Assembly: GCA_963732635.1 (NCBI GenBank)
Contig: CAVTAL010000003.1
Coordinates: 124,001-188,000, forward strand
From: JAKFWF01 sp963732635
GTDB taxonomy: Bacteria; Pseudomonadota; Alphaproteobacteria; Rhizobiales; Hyphomicrobiaceae
Direction of reading: 5' to 3'
Length of the DNA: 64,000 nt
Notes under the pieces: generated by a model
What the model saw: only the letters and a program-made list of their open reading frames with translations
Told to the model about the DNA's origin: nothing
Database searches by the model: none
Position numbers and translations under genes: made by a program
Part shown: piece after piece, positions 36,601 to 45,480 of the stretch
How the letters are laid out: every line of letters begins with the position of its first letter
Numbering within the stretch: the stretch's first letter is position 1

Positions 36601-39004
36601 GATCAATGCGCCCGAAAAGGTGAAATCAGCCGCGAAGCTCTCGCTGCCGATCAAGATCGGTGGCCTGAAAGCGGGCGAAGAAGCGCGCATCACGGTGGCC
36701 GCCGTCGATGCCGGTATCCTGAACCTTACTCGCTACCAGCCGCCAGCGCCGGAAGGGCACTTCTATGCGCAGCGCAAGCTCGGCCTCGAAATCCGCGATT
36801 TCTATAGCCGCCTGATCGACGGCATGCGGGCCGAACGCGGCAAGTTGCGTACCGGCGGTGACGCGGCCGGTGGCATGGCGACCAGCGGTTCGCCGCCGGT
36901 AGAGACGCTCGTCGCACTGCACTCTGGCATCATCAAGGTTGCAGCGGATGGCTCCGCGAATGTCGACTTCCAGTTGCCTGAGTTCAACGGCACCGTCCGT
37001 GTGATGGCGGTGGCATGGAGCGCTGATAAGCTTGGACATGCATCGAGTGATGTCATCGTCCGTGATCCGGTGGCGCTGATCGCGTCGGCGCCACGTTTCC
37101 TGACGTTGGGTGATGAGGCTCGCATCGAACTCGACCTGCACAACGTCGAAGGTATCGCGGGTGCCTACAAGGTTGCTGTCGAGCAGGAAACGGCGACCGG
37201 ATTGAAGGCCAGTGTTGTCGGTCGTGATATCACGATGAACCCGAACCAGCGCGTGTTCGAACGCTTCAAGATCAAGCCCGCCGACGTTGGCCGCATTGCC
37301 TACGACGTGCGCGTCACCGGTCCGAATGGCGTCGACGTCAAGCGGCGCCTTACCCTCGACGTGAAAGTGCCGGCCGGCGACATCCGCCGCTATACGGTGT
37401 CGAGCCTGGCCGCCAAGGGCGGTAAGATCACCTTGTCGCCGGACCTGTTGCAGGATCTGATCGCGTCGCGAACCAAAGTCACGCTTTCGGTTGGCCCGAC
37501 CGCCGCCATGGACGTGCCCGGACTGCTGACCCAGCTCGATCGCTACCCCTACGGCTGCGCCGAGCAGACCACATCGCGCGCGCTGCCGCTGCTATATGCC
37601 AATGCACTCGCCGCGCAGTCGGGACTACCGACCGATGCGGCGCTGAAAGAGCGCGTCCAGGGCGCCATCGAACGCGTGCTCGAAATGCAGGAGGCCTCCG
37701 GCGCCTTCGGTATCTGGGGACCGCGTAACGGCGACATGTGGTTGACCGCATACGTTACTGACTTCCTGACGCGCGCAAAGGAGAGCGGGTATGTCGTGAA
37801 ACCGCAAGCCTTTGCCCAGGCACTCGACAAGCTGCAGAACTACGTGTCCTACGCCCAGGACTTCGAGAAGGGCGGTGAGGCGCGGGCCTATGCGCTCTAC
37901 GTTCTTGCCCGCAATGGCCGCGCCGCGATGGGTGACCTGCGCTACTACGTCGACACCCGCCTCGAGCGGTTCTCGACACCGTTGGCGCAAGCGCAACTCG
38001 GTGCGGCGTTGGCGATGCTCGGCGATAAGGAACGCGCGGAGAAGGCTTTCAAGGCCGCGCTCGAAGGCATGGACGGCAAAGATGCGCAGCTGTCGCGTGC
38101 CGACTATGGCTCGGGCCTGCGTGATGGCGCGGCGCTGGTGGCACTCGCCGCCGAAACGAAGGTGAGCACCACCGAAGCACCGAAGCTCGTCAGCGTGCTG
38201 GCGAAAGTTTATGCCTCGAAGCAGTATACCTCGACGCAGGAACAGGCGTGGATGCTGCTCGCCGCCCGAGCGCTCGTCGATCAGGCGAAAGCGACGGTAC
38301 TCAGCGTCAACGGCCAGCCGCACAAAGGGGCATTCAACCGGGTGCTGAGTGCCGCCGAAGTCAAGGACGGCAAGCTCACCATCGGCAACGACAGTGATGC
38401 TGCGGTCGACGCCGTGGTGTCGGTGATCGGTGCCGCGTTGACGCCAGAGCCGGCCGCATCGAAAGGCTTCAAGATCGAGCGCGGTTACTACACGCTCGAC
38501 GGCAAGAAAGTCGATCTGGCGAGCGCCATGACGGGCGGCCAGTCGACCGTTAAGCAGTCCGATCGCTTCGTTGTCGTGCTCAAGATCGAGGCGTCGGAAG
38601 AAGGCGGCCGGGTGCTGCTGGTCGATCGTCTGCCGGCCGGTCTCGAAGTCGAGAACCCGCGCCTCGTCGACGGCGGTGACGTCAAAACGCTGGAGTGGTT
38701 GAAGAGTGACCTGAAGCCCGAGCATACCGAGTTCCGGGATGATCGCTTCGTTGCCGCCTTCAACTTGTTCGGCAAGTCAGCCGCCGGTCGTCGTGGCAAC
38801 GGCGATGGGGAGGGCGACAACAGCGACGGTGACGACAGCAACGCCACCAAGGGACCGGCGAAGTCCGCGACGGTCGCCTACATCGTTCGCGCCGTGACAC
38901 CGGGCAGTTTCGTGCATCCGGCGGCGACGATCGAAGATATGTATCGCCCTGATCGCTTCGCCCGTACCGCGAGCGGCCGCCTCGACGTGAGCGCGAAGGA
39001 GTGA
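33635..39004 (+). CDS. Bacterial alpha-2-macroglobulin (YfhM-like) protease trap
   Basis: A 1789-residue periplasmic protein. The signal peptide (MPVFLRSISRLALFTC, cleavage near SMAQ) has no lipobox, unlike the E. coli lipoprotein form. It contains macroglobulin beta domains, an MG2-type segment (LDAYLYAERGVYRPGEMVHL), and the thioester motif YGCAEQTT with the reactive cysteine at about residue 1308. A helical thioester domain (QEASGAFGIWGPRNGDMWLTA) follows. Such proteins trap invading proteases covalently. Its stop overlaps the start of pbpC, the usual partner that repairs the wall. The frame extends upstream to a GTG at 33599, but the ATG at 33635 starts the signal peptide. Confidence 0.93.
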   Translation: MPVFLRSISRLALFTCLLASPVISMAQTVRPPQAIAPAAAFSHPTVARDAQRYEAWLKLNVKAPARPAREVRIAAEKVLAAGADARAASRGFSEAIAVEPKDADAWLGLARALLAIKPDGNTGSERYELPVNGTAAAYIAYLRAGTPALKAQALVTLADGLKRRSYWRPAIDALKASNSLVSSAEVAEQIAKLQAEHGFRLVDYKVENDASQPRLCIQFSEALLSSQQDFSKFVSVDGRDPQSVTVDTRQLCVEGLVHGKRYEVQVRGGLPSETAETLGKTAEIGVYVKDRGASVRFSGKSYVLPSRGQQGIPVVTVNTEKVKVEVYRVGDRSLVSTLIGGDFQKQMSGYDVEQLKDKAGAHVYTGTLEVSTKLNEEVTSAVPVGDAIPELKPGVYAMTAVNDEVKKEGGGRSNGERATQWFIVSDLGLTALSGDDGIHAFVRSLADTQSIGGANVRLVARNNEILGTGKTDASGYVRFDAGLKRGEGGMAPAIIVAEGPSGDYAFLDLTAAAFDLSDRGVKGRDASGPLDAYLYAERGVYRPGEMVHLTGLVRDRAGKASSVPMTLIVSRPDGVEHRRIALTDDALGGRESKLALAGTAMTGTWRAKLHADPKADPLASVSFLVEDFVPERLELKLEPVAKSIAPEEPSIIKLAGRYLYGPPAANLAIEGDIVVKPSTKDVEGFPGFKFGRVEEKLTVVRKPLEGAPNTGTDGSASVTVMLPAIARTTRPLEADIMLRLREPGGRTIERTVTLPVDPKAARIGIKPLFKGDEVPEGEMARFEVIKLDANGRRAADADIKWTLVRLDQNWQWYSRDGNWNYESVTLSRKIASGTAKTTAELAAAIEAKADWGRYRLEVSAADGGASTSVNFRAGWYGEEGADSPEFLEVGLDKPAYKAGETAKLKVVSKTGGKALVTILSSGLVTHHQVDVAKGGGEIPIVVGSDWGAGAYVATMLYRPMDIAAKRMPGRALGIKWLALDQAERTLKVAINAPEKVKSAAKLSLPIKIGGLKAGEEARITVAAVDAGILNLTRYQPPAPEGHFYAQRKLGLEIRDFYSRLIDGMRAERGKLRTGGDAAGGMATSGSPPVETLVALHSGIIKVAADGSANVDFQLPEFNGTVRVMAVAWSADKLGHASSDVIVRDPVALIASAPRFLTLGDEARIELDLHNVEGIAGAYKVAVEQETATGLKASVVGRDITMNPNQRVFERFKIKPADVGRIAYDVRVTGPNGVDVKRRLTLDVKVPAGDIRRYTVSSLAAKGGKITLSPDLLQDLIASRTKVTLSVGPTAAMDVPGLLTQLDRYPYGCAEQTTSRALPLLYANALAAQSGLPTDAALKERVQGAIERVLEMQEASGAFGIWGPRNGDMWLTAYVTDFLTRAKESGYVVKPQAFAQALDKLQNYVSYAQDFEKGGEARAYALYVLARNGRAAMGDLRYYVDTRLERFSTPLAQAQLGAALAMLGDKERAEKAFKAALEGMDGKDAQLSRADYGSGLRDGAALVALAAETKVSTTEAPKLVSVLAKVYASKQYTSTQEQAWMLLAARALVDQAKATVLSVNGQPHKGAFNRVLSAAEVKDGKLTIGNDSDAAVDAVVSVIGAALTPEPAASKGFKIERGYYTLDGKKVDLASAMTGGQSTVKQSDRFVVVLKIEASEEGGRVLLVDRLPAGLEVENPRLVDGGDVKTLEWLKSDLKPEHTEFRDDRFVAAFNLFGKSAAGRRGNGDGEGDNSDGDDSNATKGPAKSATVAYIVRAVTPGSFVHPAATIEDMYRPDRFARTASGRLDVSAKE

Positions 39005-41172
39005 TGCCGATGCTGCGGCGATGGCGATTGCGGCTCTTTCCCTCTCCCCGTTTTGACGGGGAGAGGGGTCGGCACCGCTGGTCGCGTTTGGCGCTTGTTG
39101 CTGTGCTAAGTGTCGCGACGCTATGGCTTGGTGCCGTCGCAACCGTCCGTATTGCCATGCACCGGCTTGGGCCACCACCAATCGCAGCGGCTGACGCACT
39201 GTCGCCGACGGTGGTCGATCGCAACAATAGATTGCTGCGGGCGTTCACCACACCTGCCGGTCGCTGGCGCCTGCCGGTCGAGGTGGCTGACGTCGATCCG
39301 CGCTATATTTCGATGCTGATTGCCTACGAGGATCGGCGCTTCCATTCACATGCTGGTGTCGACCCACTCGCGTTCGTGCGCGGCGCCGGCCTGGCCGCCC
39401 GCTATGGCAAGATTGTTTCTGGCGGCTCGACGCTGACGATGCAGGTGGCGCGCCTGCTGCAGGGCGAGCATGAGCGCAGCGGAATGGGTAAATTGCGCCA
39501 GTCGGTTCGGGCACTGCAGATCGAGCAGAAGCTGTCAAAGAAGGAGATCCTCAGGCTCTATCTGCGCATGGCGCCGTTCGGCGGCAACATCGAAGGCACG
39601 CGCGCGGCGGCGCTCACGTATTTTGGACGCGAGCCGGCGCGCTTGTCGATCGGCGAAGCAGCGCTGCTGGTCGCGATCCCTCAGGCGCCTGAGACGCGCC
39701 GACCCGATCGGTTCCCGCAAGCAGCGACCCGAGCGCGCGCCCGGGTGCTGGCGCGGGCCGTGAAGGCCGGCGTCATCACGGCGGCCGAAGCGCAGCGCGC
39801 CAATCTCGAGCCCGTTCCCACCGCCCGCCGCGAATTCCCGCGCCTTGCGCCGCATCTCGCCGAGGCGGAAGTGGCGGCCGACGACACCAAATCGATCCAC
39901 CGGCTGACGATCGACGCCCAGGTGCAGGGACAATTGGAAGACTTGGCTCGGACCCACGTGCACGGCCTCGGCCAGCGGCTTTCTGCTGCGATCCTCGTCC
40001 TCGACCACAAGACCGGCGAAGTCATTGCCCACGTCGGCGCGTCGGACTATTTCGACGACACTCGCTTCGGCGCCGTCGATATGGTGCGGGCGGTGCGTTC
40101 GCCGGGTTCGACTTTGAAGCCGATCATCTATGGCCTCGGATTCGAGGCCGGGCTCGCGCACCCGGAAATGCTGATCGAGGATCGGCCGGTTCGCTTCGGC
40201 ACCTACGCGCCGAAGAACTTCGACGAGGATTTCCACGGCACCGTGACGATGCGTGATGCGCTCGCCCAGTCACTCAACATTCCGGCGGTGAAGTTGCTGA
40301 ACGCGGTTGGGCCCGGCAAGCTGATGGGCCGCATGCGTCGCGTCGGCGTCACCGCGACGCTACCGAAGGAGGCGACCGAGCCGACGCTCGCCATCGCCCT
40401 CGGCGGCGTCGGTTTGCGATTGGCCGATCTGACCGCACTCTATGCGGCGCTCGCTCGTGGCGGCGAGGCGGTTGCCTTGAAATACAATCGCGATGCCAAG
40501 CCTGCGCCTCGCCTTGTGACGCCCGCGATCTTGCGCAAGCATCTGCTGTCACCGGTCGCCGCCTGGTACGTGACTGATATCCTCAAGGATGCAGCGCCGC
40601 CAGCTTCCGCTAAAGGCGGCCGCATCGCCTACAAGACCGGTACCTCCTACGGCTATCGTGACGCCTGGGCGATCGGCTACGACGGACGTCACACCATCGG
40701 CGTTTGGGTCGGTCGGCCCGATAGCGCCGCGACGCCGGGCCTCACCGGCCGCACCGCAGCCGCGCCAATTTTGTTCGATGCATTCCAGCGATTGTCGCCG
40801 CAGCGTATTGCACTCCCGCAGGCACCTGCTGGCGCCGTGCGCACAACTGGCGCGATGTTGCCGCCGCCGCTGAAGCGGTTCCAGGAGCCGGGTACGCAGA
40901 GCCTACCCGACGGCGGTTATCTCGACGCTGCGGTGCAGATTGCATTCCCGCCCGATCGCGCCGAGCTTGAGGTGGATGATACCGCCAGCACGATCGTGCT
41001 GAAGGCCGACGGCGGCGCGTTGCCACTGACTTGGCTTGCCGACGGCGCGCCGATTGCAACCGACGGCCAGTCGCGCGAGATTGCCTGGCAGCCTGATGGG
41101 CGCGGTTTCGTCAAGCTATCGGTGATAGATGCGCGCGGCCGTGTCGACCGCGTCACGGTGCGATTGCGCTGA
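39001..41172 (+). CDS. pbpC: Penicillin-binding protein 1C (bifunctional transglycosylase/transpeptidase)
   Basis: A 723-residue class A PBP. After one membrane anchor (LALVAVLSVATLWLGAVA) comes the glycosyltransferase domain with IAYEDRRFHSHAGVDPLA and GGSTLTMQVARLL. The transpeptidase domain follows, with RSPGSTLKPIIYG (SxxK), SLNIPA (SxN) and YKTGTSYGYRDAW (KTG). A C-terminal PBP1C domain completes it. The GTG at 39001 overlaps the alpha-2-macroglobulin stop; ATGs at 39004 and 39010 are alternatives. The short cytoplasmic tail is encoded partly by a palindromic repeat (39041-39066). Confidence 0.95.
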   Translation: MMPMLRRWRLRLFPSPRFDGERGRHRWSRLALVAVLSVATLWLGAVATVRIAMHRLGPPPIAAADALSPTVVDRNNRLLRAFTTPAGRWRLPVEVADVDPRYISMLIAYEDRRFHSHAGVDPLAFVRGAGLAARYGKIVSGGSTLTMQVARLLQGEHERSGMGKLRQSVRALQIEQKLSKKEILRLYLRMAPFGGNIEGTRAAALTYFGREPARLSIGEAALLVAIPQAPETRRPDRFPQAATRARARVLARAVKAGVITAAEAQRANLEPVPTARREFPRLAPHLAEAEVAADDTKSIHRLTIDAQVQGQLEDLARTHVHGLGQRLSAAILVLDHKTGEVIAHVGASDYFDDTRFGAVDMVRAVRSPGSTLKPIIYGLGFEAGLAHPEMLIEDRPVRFGTYAPKNFDEDFHGTVTMRDALAQSLNIPAVKLLNAVGPGKLMGRMRRVGVTATLPKEATEPTLAIALGGVGLRLADLTALYAALARGGEAVALKYNRDAKPAPRLVTPAILRKHLLSPVAAWYVTDILKDAAPPASAKGGRIAYKTGTSYGYRDAWAIGYDGRHTIGVWVGRPDSAATPGLTGRTAAAPILFDAFQRLSPQRIALPQAPAGAVRTTGAMLPPPLKRFQEPGTQSLPDGGYLDAAVQIAFPPDRAELEVDDTASTIVLKADGGALPLTWLADGAPIATDGQSREIAWQPDGRGFVKLSVIDARGRVDRVTVRLR
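39041..39066. repeat. Palindromic element within the pbpC 5' coding region
   Basis: Perfect 10-base arms CCTCTCCCCG (39041-39050) and CGGGGAGAGG (39057-39066) surround TTTTGA. The core matches the elements in ileS (26262) and before livH (15358). Here it is translated as PSPRFDGER in the cytoplasmic tail before the membrane anchor, so it has been kept in frame. Confidence 0.7.
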
Positions 41173-41189
41173 TCCGCGACTGCTAGACG

Positions 41190-42146
41190 TTAACCGGTGC
41201 CGAGCTGCGGTTCTATGGCCTTGCCGTTAGCATTCGACGATGCTGCGAGGTTGGCCGGCAGATCGCTCGCCGGGCTGCGGAACCAGTCGCCGAGGAAGTC
41301 GAGCAGCACGCGCAGCTTCGGCAGCACGTGCTTCGGCCCCGGGTAAACGGCCCAGACGCCGGCATCGCCGCTGCCTTCCCAATCTGGCAGAACCCGTTTC
41401 AGACGGCCGTGCTCCAGATCGCTATTGACGCGCAGCTCCGAGGTACGAAGCAAGCCCAATCCATCGAGCGCCGCGCGCCGAAGCAGGTCGCCATTGTTGG
41501 AGCGCAGCCGACAATTGACTCTAACGCTCGACGGCGTGCTGCCATCGGTCATCGCCCACGACCAAGTGTCGCGCATCACCAGGCAGTCGTGTTGTGCCAA
41601 TTGGTCGAGGGTCGAGGGCGCGCCGCGAGCACTCAGATAGACCGGCGAGGCAACGATTATTTCGCGATCGGATGTCAGCCGCTTGGCGATCAGCGAGCTG
41701 TCCATGAGCACGCCGCTGCGGATGGCGACGTCGTAGCCCTCCTCCTGCAGGTTGACCAGACGGTCGGTAAGGTCGACCTGCACGTCGATCTCGGGATAAT
41801 GCCGCGTGAAACCGCAAACCGCGGGCGAGACAAAATGTTCGGCAAAACTTGCCGGCGCGGAGATTTTCAGTTTGCCCTTGGGTTTGGAAACATTGTCAGC
41901 GACCGAAGCGCGCGCCTGATCGAGTTCATCGAGCATGCGATGGGCATGTATGAGGAAGGTGGCCCCCTCCTGGGTAATTCTAATCGAGCGCGTCGTGCGA
42001 TCGAACAGCCGAACGCTCAGCTCTTCTTCCAGTGCCTGGATGCGTTTGGATATTGTGCCCGGCGTCAGCGCGAGTTCCGTCCCGACCGCGGACAGGTTCT
42101 GCAGGGCCGCGACGCGCGCGAAAATTCGCAAGTCCTGGATATCCAT
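41190..42146 (-). CDS. LysR family transcriptional regulator
   Basis: The 318-residue regulator has the N-terminal helix-turn-helix DLRIFARVAALQNLSAVGTE, LALTPGTISKRIQALEEELS. The LysR substrate domain begins KLKISAPASFAEHFVSP and contains HYPEIDVQVDLTDRLVNLQE. It belongs to the large group that resembles DsdC/CrgA-type repressors of oxidoreductases. MDIQDLRIF at 42146 is the conserved start; the frame extends upstream to 42260. It converges on pbpC with an 18-bp gap and no target gene is evident beside it. Confidence 0.88.
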   Translation of the reverse strand: MDIQDLRIFARVAALQNLSAVGTELALTPGTISKRIQALEEELSVRLFDRTTRSIRITQEGATFLIHAHRMLDELDQARASVADNVSKPKGKLKISAPASFAEHFVSPAVCGFTRHYPEIDVQVDLTDRLVNLQEEGYDVAIRSGVLMDSSLIAKRLTSDREIIVASPVYLSARGAPSTLDQLAQHDCLVMRDTWSWAMTDGSTPSSVRVNCRLRSNNGDLLRRAALDGLGLLRTSELRVNSDLEHGRLKRVLPDWEGSGDAGVWAVYPGPKHVLPKLRVLLDFLGDWFRSPASDLPANLAASSNANGKAIEPQLGTG

Positions 42147-42495
42147 GTCGAGCGACCGATCTCCAACACCGCACCGCTGGTCGCTCACGCACGGCGCCGC
42201 TGCGATCTCCGGTTGAGGGAAAGCACGACAGAACACCGCAATCGAGAAACGGCCAATCAAAATTCACGGCATTTGCCGTTGCGATTTTTCCGCGCCGGTC
42301 GTCGCGCCGATGAACCGTCGCGATTTCACTTCGGAGTGAAAAACCTGCTTACCGGCCAAATCCTACTACTGAAAGTTCAGGCAAGCAAATGCGGTTCGGC
42401 AGCGAAGAACCATGTTCAAAAGTCCTCGATATCCAAAGGCAACATTAGTCGAATTGCTCGGTTGACAGCGTCGTCGAGTGATGGATTGCGACGCT

Positions 42496-45248
42496 TCAGA
42501 AGCGGCGCAGTAGACGTTCAATGTAGTCCAGTTCCATGGTCGGCCGCGCCTGGTCGCCAAGCCGGCGGCGAAGTTCTTCGAGGATCTCGCGCGCTGTCTG
42601 CATCTCGATTTCGTCGGGAACCTTTGTTCCATTGCTTATGTCAGGTGTTTCAGGGCTCGCGCTGCGGCCGGCCGAGCGGGTCGAGCGGCGCATCGCCGCC
42701 CGGTCCTTGGCCGAAGCGCGAAGGCATCTGGCGCATCATCTGCTGCGCCATCGACTGCGCGCCCTGGCGCATCTGTTCAAGGGCCTTGCCCTGTTCGCGG
42801 GCGGCGGTTTCCTTGTCGCCCTCGCGCAGGGCCCGTTCGGCGTTTTCCATGTGTTGCTGGGCGGTGTCGAGCTGGCCCGGCACCTGCATGCCGTTCTGTT
42901 CGAGACCGCGTTGCAGACGGCCGAGACGTTCGCGCAGCTGACCTTGCCGCTGACCTAGGTCGCCGGACTGGCCCTGGCCGTTCTGGCCACCTTGACCGTT
43001 TTGGCCTTGTTGCCCGCGTTGACCGGGCTGTCCTTGTGCCTTGCTGGCCTTGCTGTCCGCGACCGCGCTGGCCCTGTTGACCTTGCTGACCCTGTTGCCC
43101 CTGGCCGCGTTGACCTTGCTGACCGCGCTGACCCTGCTGGCCTTGTTGCCCGTTTTCGCCTTGTTGGCCCTCTTGACCTTGTTGCCCATCCTGGCCCTGT
43201 TGATCGAAGGTCTCATCCTGCAGGCGCTGCTGCTTGCCGATGATGTCGCCGAATTCGTTCATCATCTGCATGGCTTGCTGGTTGGCCTGACCTTGCTGGC
43301 CTTGCGCCATGCGGCCCGATTGCAGCATCTCCATCATGTCGCGCAACTGGCTCAACATGTCCTGGGCCTGATCACGGTTGCCCTGGCGCGCCATGTTCTC
43401 AAGATTATTGAGCATGCGGTTCAGATCCTCCTGACGCAGGATCTGGTTCGGGCTTTGGCCCTGCATGTCCATTGGCGGCTGGTTTTCCGCCTGCTTCTGC
43501 AATTGCTGCATGAATTCGGCGAGTGCTTGCCGCAGCTCCTGCATCAATTTCTGAAGCTCTTCATCCGAGGCGCCGTTTTCCAGGGCCTTGGATAGCTGCT
43601 CCTGGGCGTCGCGCAACCGCTGCTCGGCGGCGGAAAGCGAGCCGCCATCTTCGAGCCGCATCGCCACGTGCCACAACTGCTCCATCACACTGCGCAGACC
43701 GGCGCGGCTCTTGTCGCGGGCAAGGCGATGATAGGCATCTCGCAGGCCGAGATAGGCGACGCGGTCATTAATATAGCCATCCGGTTCGATCGTCAGCGCA
43801 TCGATCGACCGCAAGACATGGTTCCGCCAGCGTGGATCATCGGCGAGCTTGCGACGTTGCTCGACGATGGCGCGGGCGAGCGGCTTTGAAAAACGCCGTT
43901 GCGGCAGCGTCATTTCGAATGGCAGTGAGCGCCCGACGTTGCCGGCATGGTCCTTGGCGGTCAGCGTCATTCGCACCTTCGCGCCGGCCCATAAATGGGA
44001 GCCGGTGTCGTGGTGGCTGAATGCTTCCGCTTCCTTGAGGGTCGAGCGCGGGATCCGCAGTGGCATCACTGGCGGCCGCTCCAGTGGCGGGCGTGGGCCT
44101 TTCAGCTCCATGCCCTCACGGGCCCAGGCGGTGCGCGGATCCTGCGCGGCCGGCTTCAGCCGCTCGAAGCGGGCTTCGGCAGTCGCGATGCCATAGTCGT
44201 CCTGCATCTTGTAAGTAAGTTTCATCGAGCCGCGTGGTGAGCGCTCGGGGTCTTTAGACAGCGTGATCCGCGGCGCCAGATCGGGCACCACTGTGAACGA
44301 CCAGCGGGCGAGTTCGGCACCGCCGCTCAGCACTCGAACGATGCCGGACGAGCGCAGTTCTAGCCGCGCCTCGGCGGCGTCTGATGGGCTGGCGCTGGCC
44401 GAACCGGAGGCAGATTTGGGCGCCGGTGTTTTGGGCGGAGTAGCTGTTGGCTTCGATTGCCCGATGATTTCGATTGCGACGTCCTTGATGCCGGCGCCGC
44501 TCGAACGCACGATCAGCAGGCTCTTGTCCGGGATCTCGATCGATTTACCGTCGGCCGCGATCTTGATGGTTCCACCCTGGGCGCCGTCGGCGAGTAGGAT
44601 CGGCGGCTTTGCAGTGTAAGCTGGCGGCGTCACCCAGGCATCGAGGCGGGCATCGGCGACCTTGATCGAAGGACCGAGCCGGAAGGCCGAAGCTAGGCGG
44701 TCGCGCAAATTGTCGCCGGCCAGCAACGCCAGCAAGGTGAGCGCGATCATCAGCAATGCCCGCAACGCGAGGGGGTCGTGCCGGTCGGTGCGCGGTTCGG
44801 GCCGGCCGACACGCATGCGGTCGAGCAACCGGGCGAGTCGGCTGCGATGGGCAACCCACAGCTCAGTGGTGGCCGGATCACTGCCCGGCGCCGATAACGT
44901 GTCCTCATAGGATGTCGCTGGTCGATGCGGGACGCCGGAGCGCGCTTCGATGCGGCGGATCGCTTCGGCACGATTAGGGGCAGCGACACGAGCCGCATAG
45001 ACGATGCCGGCAATGGCCGCGAATGCGAATACAACCAAGGCAATGCGATGCGGGATATCGCCGAGATATGTCCAGGCGCCGGCGAGCGAAAGCACCAGGA
45101 ACAGCGCCACGATGGCGAACAGCACCCACAAGCGCGGCCATAGCCGTTCGAACAGTAACGCCCAGGTGCCGAGCCTGACCTTGCGCTCGAACGAAGCGGT
45201 TACGGGCGAGGCCGGCGGCGCGGCGGATTGCGGATTCTGATCAGCCAT
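42496..45248 (-). CDS. TIGR02302/DUF4175 family membrane protein with Gln-rich repeat region, two frameshifts
   Basis: A family restricted, as far as I know, to alphaproteobacteria, with two N-terminal helices (LWVLFAIVALFLVLSLAG, ALVVFAFAAIAGIVYAAR), a large periplasmic part and a Gln/Gly-rich tract of collagen-like GQQGQ units (about 43045-43200). The long open frame is 42777-45248. In the repeat tract an extra base near 43036 shifts it, and the true continuation GQPGQRGQQGQNGQ, RGLEQNGMQVPGQLDTAQQH runs in the next frame to a TGA at 42650. One extra C there shifts the frame again, and the conserved family end AREILEELRRRLG, ELDYIERLLRRF follows to 42496. Both shifts are +1. Function is unknown. 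Confidence 0.82.
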
Positions 45249-45480
45249 TTCATGAGCCTAACACAGAGCGCCGAGGGGGGCGCAACCCACGATGCGCGAT
45301 AAACGTTCACGGTTTGGTTAGCCGTGGTGAGAGCAGGCCTGCCGAATGGGGCGACGGTGGGGCGACGGCTGTGAACTCACGCAGGACCTGGACGCTGCAA
45401 TTTCGAGTGCGCCGGCTCTTGCATCCAGCCGTGCAAGTGCGAAGATGACCTCCCGAGAGCCGCAGGCAACGGAGTGTGCC

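Noticed and set aside
37625..38725. 366-residue minus-strand frame opposite the alpha-2-macroglobulin gene
   Set aside because: Shadow frame; the thioester protein on the plus strand is unequivocal.
43045..43200. Short tandem direct repeats that could be taken for a CRISPR array or minisatellite
   Set aside because: The repeats are contiguous and of codon length, encode GQQGQ units of a known low-complexity protein, and have no unique spacers.
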